Positions 32,643 to 45,689 are shown, numbered from the stretch's first letter. The stretch: 64,000 nt of DNA from Anastatus disparis (GCA_017163975.1 JAFFSR010000095.1:216001-280000); one strand, 5' to 3'. Numbers and translations: made by a program. The notes: a model not told the origin generated them from the letters alone.

Positions 32643-35596
32643 CATCTGACACTGGGGTAAGCTCATTCTCTCTTCCTTCTCACTCTAACACACTTCTTCC
32701 TTCTAACAATACTATTTCATCGGTCATTCATGATCATTTCACTACTAAGGATGGTCTCAGAGTTTGTCATTTCAATGCCAACTCTATTAGAGCGCACATT
32801 GAGATGATTAGACTCTTTTTGGCTTCTCGCCCTTATTTCCACGTAATAGCTGTTACTGAGACCAAACTGGGCCAGATAGTTTGTGATTCTTTGATTGCTC
32901 TTGATGGGTATGTGCTTTATAGACAGGATCGTAACACCAGGGGAGGTGGTGTTGCTTTATTTGTACACTGCTCTCTCACTTCTGTGCGTCTCTGTTCATC
33001 CTCTGGAAGCTGGAGTGGTAAGCCTGGTTTACCTGAGTATCTCTTCTGTGAGGTCAACTCATCTGACTTGGCTTCAATCATTTTCGTTGGTGTTGTTTAT
33101 AGACCACCTCACGCTCCATTTTTGGCCAACACGGACTTTATTCCTGATTTGACCACTCATATGCACAATTATAGTACTAAGGTAGTTTTAGGAGATTTCA
33201 ACACTGATTTGTGTTCTGAATCTGATGATTCTGTGTTCCTGAAGAGCCTTATTAAGGAAAATGCACTTTTTTCAGTGCCTTATGGACCTACGCATCATAC
33301 TTATTCCTCTGATACGTGGCTCGACTTGTGCCTTGTCGATGCCAATGACTTACTGCTTGATTATTGGAAGACTGATGTACCATTTATTGACGGACATGAT
33401 TTTATTGCTGCGACTGTGAAGTCGTCTCTCTCTAGGCCTACACTTAATAATTTTACTTATCATGATTATAAAGCGGTTGATGAGGCTGCTATTCTTGATT
33501 ATTTTCGATCGCTGAATTGTGCTGTGTGTAGCGGTGACTCTTCTCTTTTGGCTCGCCTTGAATGTCTTTACACTCATCTTAATGAAGCTATCTCACGGTT
33601 TGTGCCTGTTAGGCGTGTTCGACAGAGCAAGAGTCATCGTCCGTGGTTTACCGCTGAGCATCACCGCTTAATCTCTGAGAGAGATAGGCATTACAGACGC
33701 TTCAAACGTACTAGGCTGCGTGCTGATCTTATATGTTATAGAGATGCTCGAGATCGGGCCCATTCATGCATCGAATCAGCTAAATTACTGTATTACCACG
33801 ACAGACTATCTAAGATTACTGACGCAAGACAGATCTGGAAAGAACTCAAGAACCTGGGCGTATGTTCCAGCAGTAGTGACTCTCGACATTCTTTTTCAAT
33901 TAATGATTTGAATCGGTATTTTGGTGGTGTTGCGTTTGATCCTCTGGTCCCCTCCATTTCTGATTACATGAATACACTTGCTCTAGATGAACCACTTAAA
34001 CCCATGTTTAAGTTTAATCCAGTTACTTTGGAGGAGGTATGGATGGCTGTTTGTCATTCAACTTCACAGGCCAGAGGGTTTGATGCTGTTCCTCAATCTT
34101 TTGTCCGTGCGGCATTTCCGGTCATTGGGCCTTTGTTATGTCGTATTTATAACGACTCATTGCGTGAATCCTTATTTCCTTCATGCTGGAAGATCTCACT
34201 GGTCACTACAATAAACAAAATCTCCTCTCCTCAAGCTTTTGGTGACATTAGGCCAATTTCTTTATTATCTTTTATGTCCAAGGTTCTTGAACGTCTAGTC
34301 CATGATCAACTCTACAATTACCTGACTATACGACAGCTACTGGACCCTTATCAGACTGGATTTTGAACTGGACATAGTACTCAGACCGCACTACTGAAAC
34401 TAACTGAGGACATTAGACGCAATATGGACAGACGCTATGTGACGTTGCTGTTGCTATTTGATTTCAGCAAGGCATTTGATACGGTATGCCATGTCTCTCT
34501 GCTCAGAAAAATGTCTTCTCTTGACATCTCGCATTCAGTTGTGCGTTGGTTTGCGTCTTATCTCTCTGAGAGACAGCAGGCTGTTATTGATGCAGATGGT
34601 AATGCATCTGACTATGTAACATTAAATACTGGTGTTCCCCAGGGCTCTGTCCTTGGTCCACTGTTGTTTTCTATATACATCAATGATGTGGCTGCTGACT
34701 TCCATGCCGATGTGCAGCATCTTATCTATGCTGATGATCTTCAGGTGTACATTCACTTCCCAATTGCTATGTTGGCTTCTGTTACTGCTCTCATGAGTGA
34801 TCAAGCTGTCAGTATTGTTAACTGGGCGACAAAAAATCATCTGAAATTAAATGTGAGCAAAACAAAGGCTATTATTATTGGATCTTATTTCTATGTCAAT
34901 ATGCTGCCCTCATTACACATCACTGGTGTTCCAATAAACGGTGATCTTATTAAGTTTGAATCTTCTGTTCGTAGTCTTGGTGTATGGCTTGATAGTAAGT
35001 TGAACTGGAAGGACCAAATTGCGCATGTGTGTAACAGGAGTCACTCATTGCTCTATAGATTAAATTTCTTTCGAATAAGTACCACCATTGCACTACGTAA
35101 GCATCTTATCCGTTCTTTGTTGTTTCCTTTACTTGATTACTGTTGTTTGGTCTATATTGACCTTTCTGCTGAACTCGATCTGAGGCTTCAAAGGGTTGTA
35201 AACTCTGGTATTCGTTACATCTATGGTGTAAGTAGGCGCGAGCACATCTCTGTTTATAGGTCCTCTCTAGGCTGGTTATCCACTTTGGGTAGAAGAAACT
35301 ACTTCGCTACTACCTTCTTATACAAAATGTTTTTGTCATGCTCACCTTCATATCTTTATTCTAGATATTTGTGGAGCCGGCCTGTGAGGACACTGAGGGG
35401 TGATGTGAGACCGTTAACCATTCCTTTTTCATCTACCGAGTATCACCAAAGATCGTTTCTGGTTGTGTCATCGCAACTATGGAACGGTCTACCATCATCT
35501 TTAATAGATTCTTCATCGTTGGCATTATTCAAGGCATCAACATATTCGCACTACCTTTCCCTTGAGAATGAGCCTCTGCTCCGAGCTAGGCTTTAA
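32642..35596 (+). pseudogene. LINE 2 ORF2: endonuclease-reverse transcriptase; one nonsense codon
   Basis: The frame opens at the ORF1 stop. The endonuclease has LRVCHFNANSIRAH, VTETKLGQIV, YRQDRNTRGGGVALF, VYRPPHA, LGDFNTDLCSE and DTWLDLCLVDAND. The RT has ISLVTTINKI, DIRPISLLSFMSKVLERLVH, FDFSKAFDTV, GVPQGSVLGPLLFSIYINDV and the catalytic YADDLQVY near 34727. A thumb and C-terminal region runs to 35596. One TGA at 34364-34366, just before GHSTQTALLKL, splits an otherwise complete protein. YADDLQ and the PHD/FP25-type ORF1 fit the CR1/Jockey group. The usual ORF2 start is unclear: the first Met in frame is 32804, after the first EN motif. Confidence 0.9.
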
Positions 35597-35737
35597 TTAT
35601 TTTAATTACTGTATCATTATTTTAATTATATTTTTACTTAGTATCTCATTTTATATATATATACTTACGAATTTGTATTATTTTTGTTGTACAACATAAT
35701 GTACAGTTAATAAATTTAAATATCTATCTATCTATCT
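35597..35737 (+). other. LINE 2 3' UTR and (TATC)n tail
   Basis: A short 3' UTR follows ORF2, with AATAAATTTAAA near 35709, and ends in four to five TATC units (to about 35737). Microsatellite-type 3' tails are usual for this LINE group. Confidence 0.75.
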
Positions 35738-36720
35738 CTTACCTGATCGAGAGACGCGATGCCGCTAGCACAGTTCTCCTTATTTATATGGAATTTAACT
35801 TTCCCAGTTAAATTTATTATATATATTTACGTAGGAAATATATGTATATATTGTGATAAAATAAATAAGGACCGCGGAGGCGTCGGAGTAAGCAACAGGA
35901 TAGGCTTTCTTTAATACATGCACTTACGGGAGACAAAATAAGATTTTATAATTAAAATGTATTTATTAGAAGCAACAAAGTATAATACAAAAATAATATC
36001 TGAACGCGAATGAATTAATATGTAAAATTAAGCAATACAAAAGTGTTTAAATTAAACGGAAAAATATTCTCTAGAAAGAGATAGCAATAGGGAAGGACGC
36101 GACACGAGCTAAGATACAACGTACGCTCGAACGCACGATAGTTGTTACAACGCCAGAAGTTTCTTCGAGGTAAGAAACTTCTGGTTAACAAAATCTTAAT
36201 AATAACTTACGATATCGCGCAGAGGCCTCTAATTCCGGATAACGAACGCCAATCGACGTTGACCAACAGAGATCGTCTTTGTCTCGCCTGATCGCTGTGG
36301 CTCGTGAATTCGGCCCAGCGATCAACAATTTGCAGGACGCTGCAACTTGTAGAGAACAGTCGACGTAGGTAGAGGACGGCCTGGAGAAGATACTCGTGTC
36401 TCTTCCGATCTCCTTTTATTCTTCTCACCAAACTATTACGGCACTACACCAGCGAATCGATTAATAAATCCGAAAGATCAAGTAAAGATGCGCGCTTGTA
36501 GGCCGTTGAATCAAGTCTGAAGCGCCGCGGCTTCTCTTCCTTCTCGTGCGCGTCGATTGACGCCTTATAATACTAGTATATGACGGCGCTCGTGACAGCA
36601 CCCCGAGTTAAATTAATTACAGCAGCGCGCGAGATTCGAACACGGTAGAATACCGTGACAAAGTAGAGTAATTTAATAAAATTTATTAATTTTATCTAAT
36701 AATAATTTTACTTGATTTTA
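35738..36720 (-). repeat. Possible solo LTR or LTR fragment (minus strand) in non-coding DNA
   Basis: Read on the minus strand from about 36660 the sequence starts TGTCACGGTATTCTACCGTG, is GC-richer than its surroundings, and contains AATAAATACATTT (near 35956) and ATTAAAGAAAGCC as possible poly(A) signals towards 35880. It has no ORF. TG start and promoter-like content suggest an LTR, but I found no second copy, no CA end with target duplication and no coding region. Treat as tentative. Confidence 0.3.
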
Positions 36721-38188
36721 CCCTGGTAACATGGTCAACGCAATTTTGCTGCAATTTTCTTAAAAATCAAAAAATTGCAGCAGAACATGTGCTGTCTGTT
36801 TCCACATTTCATAGGGTATTTTATGAAAAGAAATTACAGCAGATAAGTGCAACAGAATTGCACGTTTCTGGCAGAGAGAAAGTCCAATCTATGGAACGGA
36901 AAGAATGCGCAGAATCTAGAAGATATTTTGCAGTAAACTTGCGGAAAAAACTTATTACAAACACTAGCAACAAAATTGAGTAAATAATTCCCGACAAAAT
37001 TTTGCAGCGCAATAACGTAAGAATTGCAAATTGTCAAGTGCGGTTCTGCGAATCGTAATAAGTACACAAACATATAACAGAATCGAAACAGTCTTGCATC
37101 AGAAACTTGCAGCAGCTCTTTACCTCAGATTGGCATAAGAATGACATAAGTTGAGCGCAATTATATGATGAGAATCAACACGCAAACTTGCAGCAGAATC
37201 GAAGCAGTCTTCCGTAAGAATCTTGCAGCAGTACTTTACCCCACAATTACATAAAAATGACATAAGTTGAGCGCAATTGTATGACGAAAATAAACACGTA
37301 AACTTGCAGCAGAATCGAAGCAGTCTTCCGTAAGAATCTTGCAGCAGCACTTTACCCCAGAATTACATATATAAGACAAAAGTTAAGTACAATTATATGA
37401 CAAGAATAAACACGCAAATGTACAACAGAATCAAAGCAGTTTCATGTGAGAATCTTACAGCAGATTCGCGCTAAAATTACATTAGAAGGACAAAAGTTAA
37501 ATGCAATCTTATCATAAGAATAATCACGCGAGTATACAGCATACTTGAAGCTATCTCGCATAAGAATCTTGCGAAAAAACTTTACTACAGAATTACGTAT
37601 GAATGTAGAACCAAAATATTTATCATCTTTTACTGATAGAAATTTATTTAAAACTTTTCTTAGATATTATAAAAATTTTTTATCTACGTTTTTTATATTT
37701 TATATTTGGCTGCAATGGTCTCCTCTCTTCTCCCCAATGTCTACATGTATATAATTTTATACTATAACATCAGAGCCCATCCCTTTGTGTATATATGTCA
37801 ATTGTTTTTTGCGTTCCTTTTTTTTTCTTTTAGCCAATATGTGCCTATAAGTGATTCTTACGGAAGACTGCTTCGATTCTGCTACAAGTTTGCGTGTTTA
37901 TCCTCGTCATATAATTGCACTCAACTTATGTCATTCTTATGTAATTTTAGCGCAAATCTGCTGCAAGATTCTCACATAAAACTACTTTGATTCTGCTGCA
38001 AAATTGCGTGTTCATTCTCGTCATATAATTGCACTTAACTTATGTCATTCTTATGTAATTCTGAAGTAAAGTGCTGCTGTAAGATTCTTACGGAAGACTG
38101 CTTCGATTCTGCTGCGAGTTTGCGTGTTTATTCTTATCTTAGAATCGCACGTTTCGATTGGCAATCTGTTACAAATCTGACGCACGTT
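36721..38188. mobile_element. Left part of a large palindromic element with CCCTGGTAACA ends
   Basis: The outer ends are CCCTGGTAACA at 36721 and its complement at 41368-41378, each flanked by TA. The phrase GTCTGTTTCCACATTT near 36796 recurs inverted near 41320. The left arm holds several units of about 120 bases around CTTGCAGCAGAATCGAAGCA (37100-37560). The same units appear inverted at 37850-38130. Between them is AT-rich DNA. No coding content despite small open frames. Confidence 0.7.
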
Positions 38189-39036
38189 CCCATACAGCAT
38201 GAAAGGACTTTGAAAGGATTCTGAAAGGATTCATAAAAGGACTACAATCTTTCAGAAATATTTCACTGAAAGGATTCTGAAATAATTCTATGTCCGAGGT
38301 ATTATTCTTTTAAAAATAATACATAAAAATATTTCATAAAGAATTCACAAGTCATTTCAAAATCCTTTCAATGGAAGACTTCTGTAAGGATTCATGAATT
38401 CTTTTGGTAATAATTCGTAAATCTTTTCATACATCTTCCATTGAAAGGATTCTGTAAGAATAATATGAAATATTTTTAAAATATTTCATTGTATTATTTC
38501 TAAAAGGAATATACCTCGGACATAGAATTATTACAGAATCCTTTCAATGAAAGAATTCTGTAAGGATCCATGAATTCTTTTGGTAATAATTCGTAAATCT
38601 TTTCATACATCTTCCATTGAAAGGATTCTGTAAGAATAATATGAAATATTTTTAAAATATTTCATTGTATTATTTCTAAAAGGAATATACCTCGGACATA
38701 GAATTATTACAGAATCCTTTCAATAAAAGAATTCTGTAAGGATCCATGAATTCTTTTGGTAATAATTCTTAAATCTTTTCATACATCTTTCATTGAAAGT
38801 ATTCTGTAAGAATGATATAAAATATTTTAAAAATATTTCATTGTATTATTTCTGAAAGAAATATACCTCGGACATAGAATTATTACAGAATCCTTTCAAT
38901 GAAAGAATTCTGTAAGGATCCATGAATTCTTTTAGTAATAATGCATTAATTTTTTCATCTATCTTTAGTTGAGAGACGTGTAAAGTTCTAGAAATTTTAT
39001 TCTTTCCTGTATTATTTAAGAATCAATTTAGAATCA

Positions 39037-39100
<64 letters not shown>

Positions 39101-41278
39101 CGGATATATGATGATATAATTATTCATAGGATTACGAATAGTTTTACAGCGGTTAAAATCGAAGTTATCATAACACAGACATCGCACGCATAACAATTTA
39201 TAGTTTCCATTTAAGATTCTTATTTTCCTTATATATGAAACGGGAAGCACTCTTACCGCTTGCGAGAGTAAGAGATACCGCCATCAAGCGGATAAATTAT
39301 AAACTAATCCCGAAAATATTTCTAAATGATTCTGTTATCTTTCACGTTTTCTTTCATAAAGTCCTTTCAAAGTCCTTTCAGTAAGGATTCATGTAATAAC
39401 TTTTATTCTTATCATAAGTTATTTCATGAAATATTTCAAAAAGATTTCAAAATTATTTCATGTAAGATTTCTTGAGACTTTACCAAAATATTGCATGAAT
39501 TATTTCATGAAAGCTTTTTGAATGAATCTTGAAATGATTCGGTGAAAGAATACCTTAGATCATTCCGAAAATCTTTCTAAATTATTTTCTGATTTTAATC
39601 GTTGGAAGATTTCTGAGTTATTTCTTGTTTCCTTTCAAGAAGTTCTCTCAAAGTCCTTTCAGTAAGGATTCATGTAATAACTTTTATCGTCATGATAAGT
39701 TCTTTCATGAATTATTTCAAAAAGGTTTTAAAATTATTTCATGTAAGATTACTTGAGATTTTACCAAAACCTTGCTTGGAATTATTACATAAAAGCTTTT
39801 TGTAAGTATATTGAAATGATTCGGTGAAAGAATACCTTAGATTATTTCAAAAATCTTTCTAAATTATTTCATGACTACAATCTTTGGAAGATTTCTGAGT
39901 TATTTCTTGTTTCCTTTCAAGAAGTTCTCTCAAAGTCCTTTCAGTAAGGATTCATGTAATAACTTTTATCGTCATGATAAGTTCTTTCATGAATTATTTC
40001 AAAAGGTTTTAAAATTATTTCATGTAAGATTACTTGAAATATTACCAAAACCTTGCTTGGAATTATCACATAAAAGCTTTTTGTAAGTATCTTGAAATGA
40101 TTCGTTGAAAGAATACCTTAGATCATTTTGATAATCTTTCTAAATTATTTTATGACTGGAATCTTTGGAAGATTTCTGAGTTATTTCTTGTTTCCTTTCA
40201 AGAAGTTCTCTCAAAGTCCTTTCAGTAAGGATTCATGTAATAACTTTTATCGTCATGATAAGTTCTTTCATGAATTATTTCAAAAGGTTTTAAAATTATT
40301 TCATGTAAGATTACTTGAAATATTACCAAAACCTTGCTTGGAATTATTACATAAAAGCTTTTTGTAAGTATCTTGAAATGATTCGTTGAAAGAATACCTT
40401 AGATCATTTTGATAATCTTTCTAAATTATTTTATGACTGGAATCTTTGGAAGATTTCTGAGTTATTTCTTGTTTCCTTTCAAGAAGTTTTCTTAAAGTCC
40501 TTTCAGTAAGGATTTATGTAATAACTTTTATCGTCATGATAAGTTCTTTCATGAATTATTTCAAAAGGTTTTAAAATTATTTCATGTAAGATTACTTGAA
40601 ATATTACCAAAACCTTGCTTGGAATTATTACATAAAAGCTTTTTGTAAGTATCTTGAAATGATTCGTTGAAAGAATACCTTAGATCATTTTGATAATCTT
40701 TCTAAATTATTTTATGACTGGAATCTTTGGAAGATTTCTGAGTTATTTCTTGTTTCCTTTCAAGAAGTTTTCTTAAAGTCCTTTCAGTAAGGATTTATGT
40801 AATAACTTTTATCGTCATGATAAGTTCTTTCATGAATTATTTCAAAAAGGTTTTAAAATTATTTCATGTAAGATTACTTGAAATATTACTAAAACCTTGC
40901 TTGGAATTATTACATAAAAACTTTTTGTAAGTATCTTGAAATGATTCGTTGAAAAAATACCTTAGATTATTTCGAAAACCTTTCTAAATTATTTCATGAC
41001 TAGAATCTTTGGAAGATTTCTGAGTTATTTCTTGTTTCCTTTCAAGAAGTCATTTCAAAGTCCTTTTAGAAAGGATTCGTGTAATATTTCATATTTTAAC
41101 TTTCATTTCCTTCTTGGTATTATTTTTGTAAAGACTTTGTAATCTTTCTGTGTATTATTTCATAAATTCTTTTCAAAAGAATATGGTTATTTTTTTAAGT
41201 CCTTTTTAAATTTTTTCAACGTATTATTACTTGTAATATTTCATGAAATTATTTCGAAATTCTTTCATGCTGTGTGGG
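38189..41278. mobile_element. 3.1-kb nested element with CCCATACAGCATGAAAGG ends and satellite body
   Basis: The ends are CCCATACAGCATGAAAGGA (38189) and the complement of CCCACACAGCATGAAAGAA (to 41278). The body is made of GAAAGGATTC-type units. At 38511, 38687 and 38863 the phrase ATACCTCGGACATAGAATTA recurs with a period near 176. From about 39545 to 41060 a unit of about 281 bases, containing AATACCTTAGATCATTTTGA and TCATGTAAGATTACTTGA, is present about six times. It sits inside the CCCTGGTAACA element. Small repeated open frames are by-products of the repeat. Confidence 0.75.
38995..39300. repeat. Microsatellite (CA)n(TA)n and dispersed repeat inside the satellite
   Basis: ACACAC at 39042-39066 passes into ATAT to about 39100. 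The following 200 bases share GCACGCATAACAATTTA and CTTGCGAGAG with 29640-29790. This looks like an independent insertion into the 38189-41278 element. Confidence 0.55.
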
Positions 41279-41378
41279 TTTCAGTCGCAATTGAATTTCA
41301 GCAGATATGCATTAAAATGTGGAAACAGACCACGCAAGTTCTGCACAATCGTGCTTGCAACAGATTGTGTTACCAGGG
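41279..41378. mobile_element. Right end of the CCCTGGTAACA element
   Basis: Complement of the left end: TGTTACCAGGG closes at 41378 and is followed by TA. Confidence 0.65.
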
Positions 41379-41657
41379 TAATGAGTATTTCACAAATGAA
41401 AAAATGTAATCATTTTAAAATGATATTTTTTTGATTAATCCCTAATAAATATTTAGTTCAATTAAATTATTGACTACATTTTTTTGCAGTTACTCATTTT
41501 TGCGTTTCTATTTATATTTATTGCAAGATGGATAAAAAAGGTGTAAGACAAAACTGAAAAGATAAATTTATAGAACTGTAGCTGATTTTATTCTTTTTAA
41601 AATAATACAATCATAGAAATAATACAATCATTTTCAATCATATGTAGAAGACAGAAA

Positions 41658-42840
41658 TTAAAATACTTTTGAGGAAATATAATTTTTTAAATTTGATATT
41701 TTATGGACATCTTTAGAAACGGAACAAATTCTGCAACAATGCAATGCATTAAAACTTTTCGAAAAACCTAAAATTGTGTTTAACTCGAGGTTATCACCTG
41801 CTATATAAGCTAACATGAAATAAACTTTTACATTCTGATTATTTACATTAATGGTTATACCATTTACATTAAAATCTTGTAATTGTTCTATTATACTATA
41901 AAATATTTTTTGGTCACCTAAATATTTATGATCAAGATGGTTGTGTAACTGTACTAAAAAAATATTTTCTAAAATACTTGCATACTCAAATGGGATTCCT
42001 AATATAGAATAATAAACTGCGCCGATTTTATTTTTTATTTTGCGAGAACCTAAAACATTGTTTATTTCCAAATCATCGAAGTACAACACCACAGGAAGAA
42101 TAATTTTATTTTCCTATTTTAATTTTACTGACTTCGAAAAATTGGTATTAAAAAAAGATAAATTTTGATTTTGTTTACAATTTTTAATATTTTCCATAAT
42201 AGTTTTAAAAACATTAGGTAATTCCAGAAATTTTTTGGAAACAGAGTTTAATGGTATAATACTTATTTTCTGTTGACGTAATAAAAATTGTCTTTTGTTT
42301 CGGCGTCTACTAAATGAAAGAGAACATTTGATTACAATTAATTTTGGTGGAAATAAACAATTAATTTCTCAGTATTTAAAAGTCATGTATTCGGTTTGAA
42401 AAGTTTTAAACCCATTTACTATAATGTTTAACATTTTTTTAAAATCGAACATATTATTGTACTTATTTTTTAAAAATTCGAAACATTTAAATAAATACGT
42501 TGAAAGCAAACTATTAATTATTTCATGAATTACAGATTGACTTAAGCTTCCATAAGCATACAATTTTATAATAAAGCATAAAGCAGATTGAAAGACAATA
42601 TTTTTGACAATACCTTTGTTATAAGAAATTTTTGCTTTATGCTTTTCATCATGTACAGACTGTTCTATATTTTGATCTTCGCGATGTGCATTTTTTATAT
42701 GCCTAATGAAACGATTTAAAGCAGTCGCTAAAATAACATTTTGTTTCTGTGTTAACATAAGATTTATGTTTTAAATTCATATGTGACACAAGAATATCTG
42801 AAGTATAAAATTCTTCGTTACAGAAAAAACAAATCATTTT
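41658..42840 (-). pseudogene. DNA transposon protein with C2H2 fingers (EnSpm-like?), decayed
   Basis: Read from 42840 downwards: MICFFCNEEFYTSDILVSHM gives a C2H2-like finger, followed by a second possible finger around IRHIKNAHRED. A helical region follows (SLSQSVIHEIINSLLSTYLF). After breaks near 42369 and 42300-42100, the second frame (42092-41658) reads VLYFDDLEINNVLGSRKIKN, KIGAVYYSILGIP, LENIFLVQLH and YIAGDNLELNTILGFSKSF, then CCRICSVSKDV. The DDLE.NN.LGS..G..K.GAVYYS and GDN..LN..LGF...F motifs occur in transposase-like proteins of insects and cnidarians that I would place near EnSpm/CACTA; the superfamily is uncertain. Stops and frameshifts show it is dead. Confidence 0.55.
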
Positions 42841-43143
42841 GGCAAAACAAAATAAATGATACTAATCTAATACCGTTAAATCAAAAAAATTTCTGCATTA
42901 CTTTAATTTTTAAATATTCTTTTTAATATTATGCAGAAATTTAATTCGGGTTTACAAAATTAAATACATATATTATAAAAAAATAATATGTAAAATTAAT
43001 TATACAAAAATTTTTAAAAATTTTATACCTAAATTCTAATAAATTAATATCATCTGTTAATCTGTTAACCTCTGTCCGTCACTAATTTTTAATTCTTCTA
43101 TAACTTTTTGTATGATGTTTCCCATAAAAGAAATTTTTGAATC
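42841..43143. other. Non-coding AT-rich spacer
   Basis: No gene or clear repeat. It may hold the end of the transposon to the left. Confidence 0.35.
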
Positions 43144-43821
43144 TGACTTACAAGGAGAGTGTTTCACCTTCGGGTCACCGTTTTTGCTCAAATTTTGGGA
43201 ATGTTTTCTGGGTGCAGAAATATAAAGAAAGCCAAAATTTTAGAGGCCAACGCTCAATATTTCCCTATTTATAGGCCATCGAAGAAAATCACTAAAAAAG
43301 CTACTAGATTTTCAAACGCTCATAGTTTCTCAGAATTATTAGCTAGAAGCTTAAACCTTTTTTTAAGTGAAAGCTGAGCTCAAATCCTTCCGAAATAGTA
43401 GTTATAGCATATCAAAATATTATTTTTTCCCAAAGTTATAGCATAATAAAGATTGAACCCAATTTTAGCTTTTATTATAAATTAATGTTTTAAACAAAAA
43501 ATTCAGGTCCAATCTTTATTACGCTCTAGCTTTGGGAAAAAATAATATTTTGAGATGGTATAGGTGCTATTTCGAAAGGATTTGAGCTCAGCTTTCACTT
43601 AAAAAAAGGTTTAAGCTTCTAGCAAATAATTCTGAGAAACTATGAGCGTTTGAAAATCTAGTAACTTTTTTAGTGATTTTCTTCGATGGCCTATAACTAG
43701 GGAAATATTGAGCGTTGGCCTCTAAAATTTTGGCTTTCTTCATATTTCTGCATCCAGAAAACATTCCCAAAATTTGAGTAAAAACGACGACCCGAAGGTG
43801 AAACACTCTCCTTGTGAGTCA
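43144..43821. mobile_element. 678-bp foldback element
   Basis: The ends TGACTTACAAGGAGAGTG (43144) and the complement of TGACTCACAAGGAGAGTG (to 43821) pair, and the arms match over about 240 bases. Both arms carry the same 72-codon open frame in opposite orientation (MFHLRV...), which is a consequence of the palindrome rather than evidence for a protein. The loop is near 43430-43530. Non-autonomous. Confidence 0.8.
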
Positions 43822-44257
43822 CAGTTTGAGTAAATACTTCACAAATGTAAAATAAAAAGGGTAATTAAGGAACTTGAAAGGATTGAAACATTTTATCTTC
43901 TGTTATTATTATCTAAGAAAGTTTTCGTTATGTGTTTAAAAATTCCTAAACATATATTAATACTTTGAATGCATAAGTAAAATTTCTACTCATAACAAAA
44001 GATTTTGTTATACAACTTAATACAGTGATAAACTTAATACCTTTGAGTGTACTGAAAAAGGTCGCAGGTAGTTACAAAGCGTTTCGGTAATTTCTTTTCG
44101 AAAGACCCTCCCCCTTCTTTGTTAATTCTTTAATTTTATTAGTCTCCAGGTAATTCTATAGGAGGAAAACTAAATGAAAAATCGTAGTATAAGAGAAACT
44201 AAATGAGAAATTAGTAGACACTTTGAGTTTAGACTTCTTTCAAGTGCCTCATATAGC
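43822..44257. other. Non-coding DNA left of Polinton B
   Basis: AT-rich; no gene. The left terminal inverted repeat of the Polinton should lie here or to the left, but I cannot identify it. Confidence 0.4.
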
Positions 44258-44535
44258 TACTTTTGTACGGTGTACTTATTTTGAGTTTTCTAAAACTATA
44301 CAAACATAAATTTTAAATACAGATATATTTTACTCGATTGAAAATAAAATAATTTTGTTTTAATTATTATTGTTTAGTATTTTTCTTTTTTAAAAATACT
44401 TTTGCACGGTGTACTTATTTTGAGTTTTCTAAAAGTATACAACTAAAAATTTAAACATCGATATATTTTTACTTAACTAAAAATAAAATAATTTTGTTTT
44501 AATTATTATCGTTGTTTAGTGTTTTTCTTTTTAAA
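44258..44535. repeat. Two tandem copies of a 140-bp unit upstream of the polymerase gene
   Basis: TACTTTTGTACGGTGTACTT at 44258 and TACTTTTGCACGGTGTACTT at 44398 begin two similar units that both contain ATTTTGAGTTTTCTAAAA and AATAATTTTGTTTTAATTAT. The second ends a few bases before the first ATG of the polymerase gene, so the unit may carry its promoter. Confidence 0.7.
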
Positions 44536-44546
44536 TTGAGTAAAAA

Positions 44547-45210
44547 ATGGCATTTGTAGATTCCTGTATTTACGTAGTTTATAAATCTGCATTGAGCAAA
44601 GCAAAAATTGAAGACCGTGAGCATAAGGAAAGGGTAGCTCATCTAAAAAATTAAGCGGCTCGTTTGGATAGATTTGCTGTACAAATTGAGCTTTTCGCCA
44701 ATGCAAAAGAAGAAGAAGAAAAATTGTCTGTTAATAAACGTAAACGTAATTTAATAAACATAGCTACACAACGGTTTGTTGAATTTCTAAAAACTAGGAA
44801 TTTACGATTTTTAACAAAATTATATTACACACACAAATCAAATTTTGAACAAAATCTAACATTATTAAGAGTTTTGGTTAGTGAAATAAAGAGAAGAAAT
44901 GCCCAACACGATGAAAGTGCTCGAGCTATCATGGAAATGTATGAAAAAATAATCGACGGTAAGTTTTTATACACAACTAAAAAATAGTTCCTAGTATTTT
45001 TAATTTATTTTTCTTACTTTGAATTTCTAAAAATATTAAAAGAAAAAAGTTTAACGTGATAAATATTTTCAGAAAATCAATTACTGAAGACACCTCATCC
45101 TCAAGAAGCCAATGCATCTTCTAATATAGATGACAGTATTTCGTTTTACGGTGAGTTCTAAATTATGAACAACTTTTATTTACATAAATAATTTTTCCTT
45201 TCATTCATAC

Positions 45211-45270
<60 letters not shown>

Positions 45271-45664
45271 ACATGTGTGTATACATATATATTTGCGTAC
45301 ACCAATACATTTATTCATATATGTATTTTGTTGCGTATTTATGTGTAAAATTATGAATTTGAAATCATATTTCCTTACTTCTATTTAGTAACAATTTTCT
45401 GTACATTTTTCGATCCTGAACAAACAGATGATGACGCACTACTCGCAGACATGATTATCGAAGGAGACGAAACACACCAGACAAATCGTAAGATTAATTT
45501 TGTTTTTCTAAAATACAAATTTTATGAATTTTATAATAAACTTAATATATTTTCCTACATATATTTTATAATAATTTTTAAACTTTTAGAAAACCAACAA
45601 CCATTTGATCATGCACCATCTGAAAATATGATGATCGTCGAAAATGAAACGCATCTCGCCAACA
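44547..45664 (+). pseudogene. Polinton B: spliced 5' exons of the polymerase gene
   Basis: Four exons can be traced by splice consensus: 44547-44958, 45073-45150, 45428-45487 and 45590-45664, followed by exon 5 from 45903. Donors are GTAAGT, GTGAGT, GTAAGA and GTAAGT; acceptors end TTTCAG, ACAG, TTTTAG and TTGCAG. All introns are phase 1 and exons 2-4 are multiples of three (78, 60, 75), so the frame stays open across them. Exon 1 encodes a charged coiled-coil-like segment with an in-frame TAA at 44652-44654. Exons 3 and 4 are similar (DMIIEGDETHQTN and NMMIVENETHLAN), suggesting exon duplication. The function of this acidic leader is unknown. Confidence 0.6.
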
Positions 45665-45689
45665 GTAAGTTTTTCTTTATTTTTAGTAA

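Noticed and set aside
36160..36190. Short hairpin AGAAGTTTCTTCGAGGTAAG as an RNA gene
   Set aside because: The stem is brief and lies in a possible LTR; no further RNA features.
39871..40367. Two similar 71- and 79-codon open frames as a tandem gene pair
   Set aside because: They are the same 281-bp satellite unit read twice; the match is explained by the repeat and there is no codon-level conservation.
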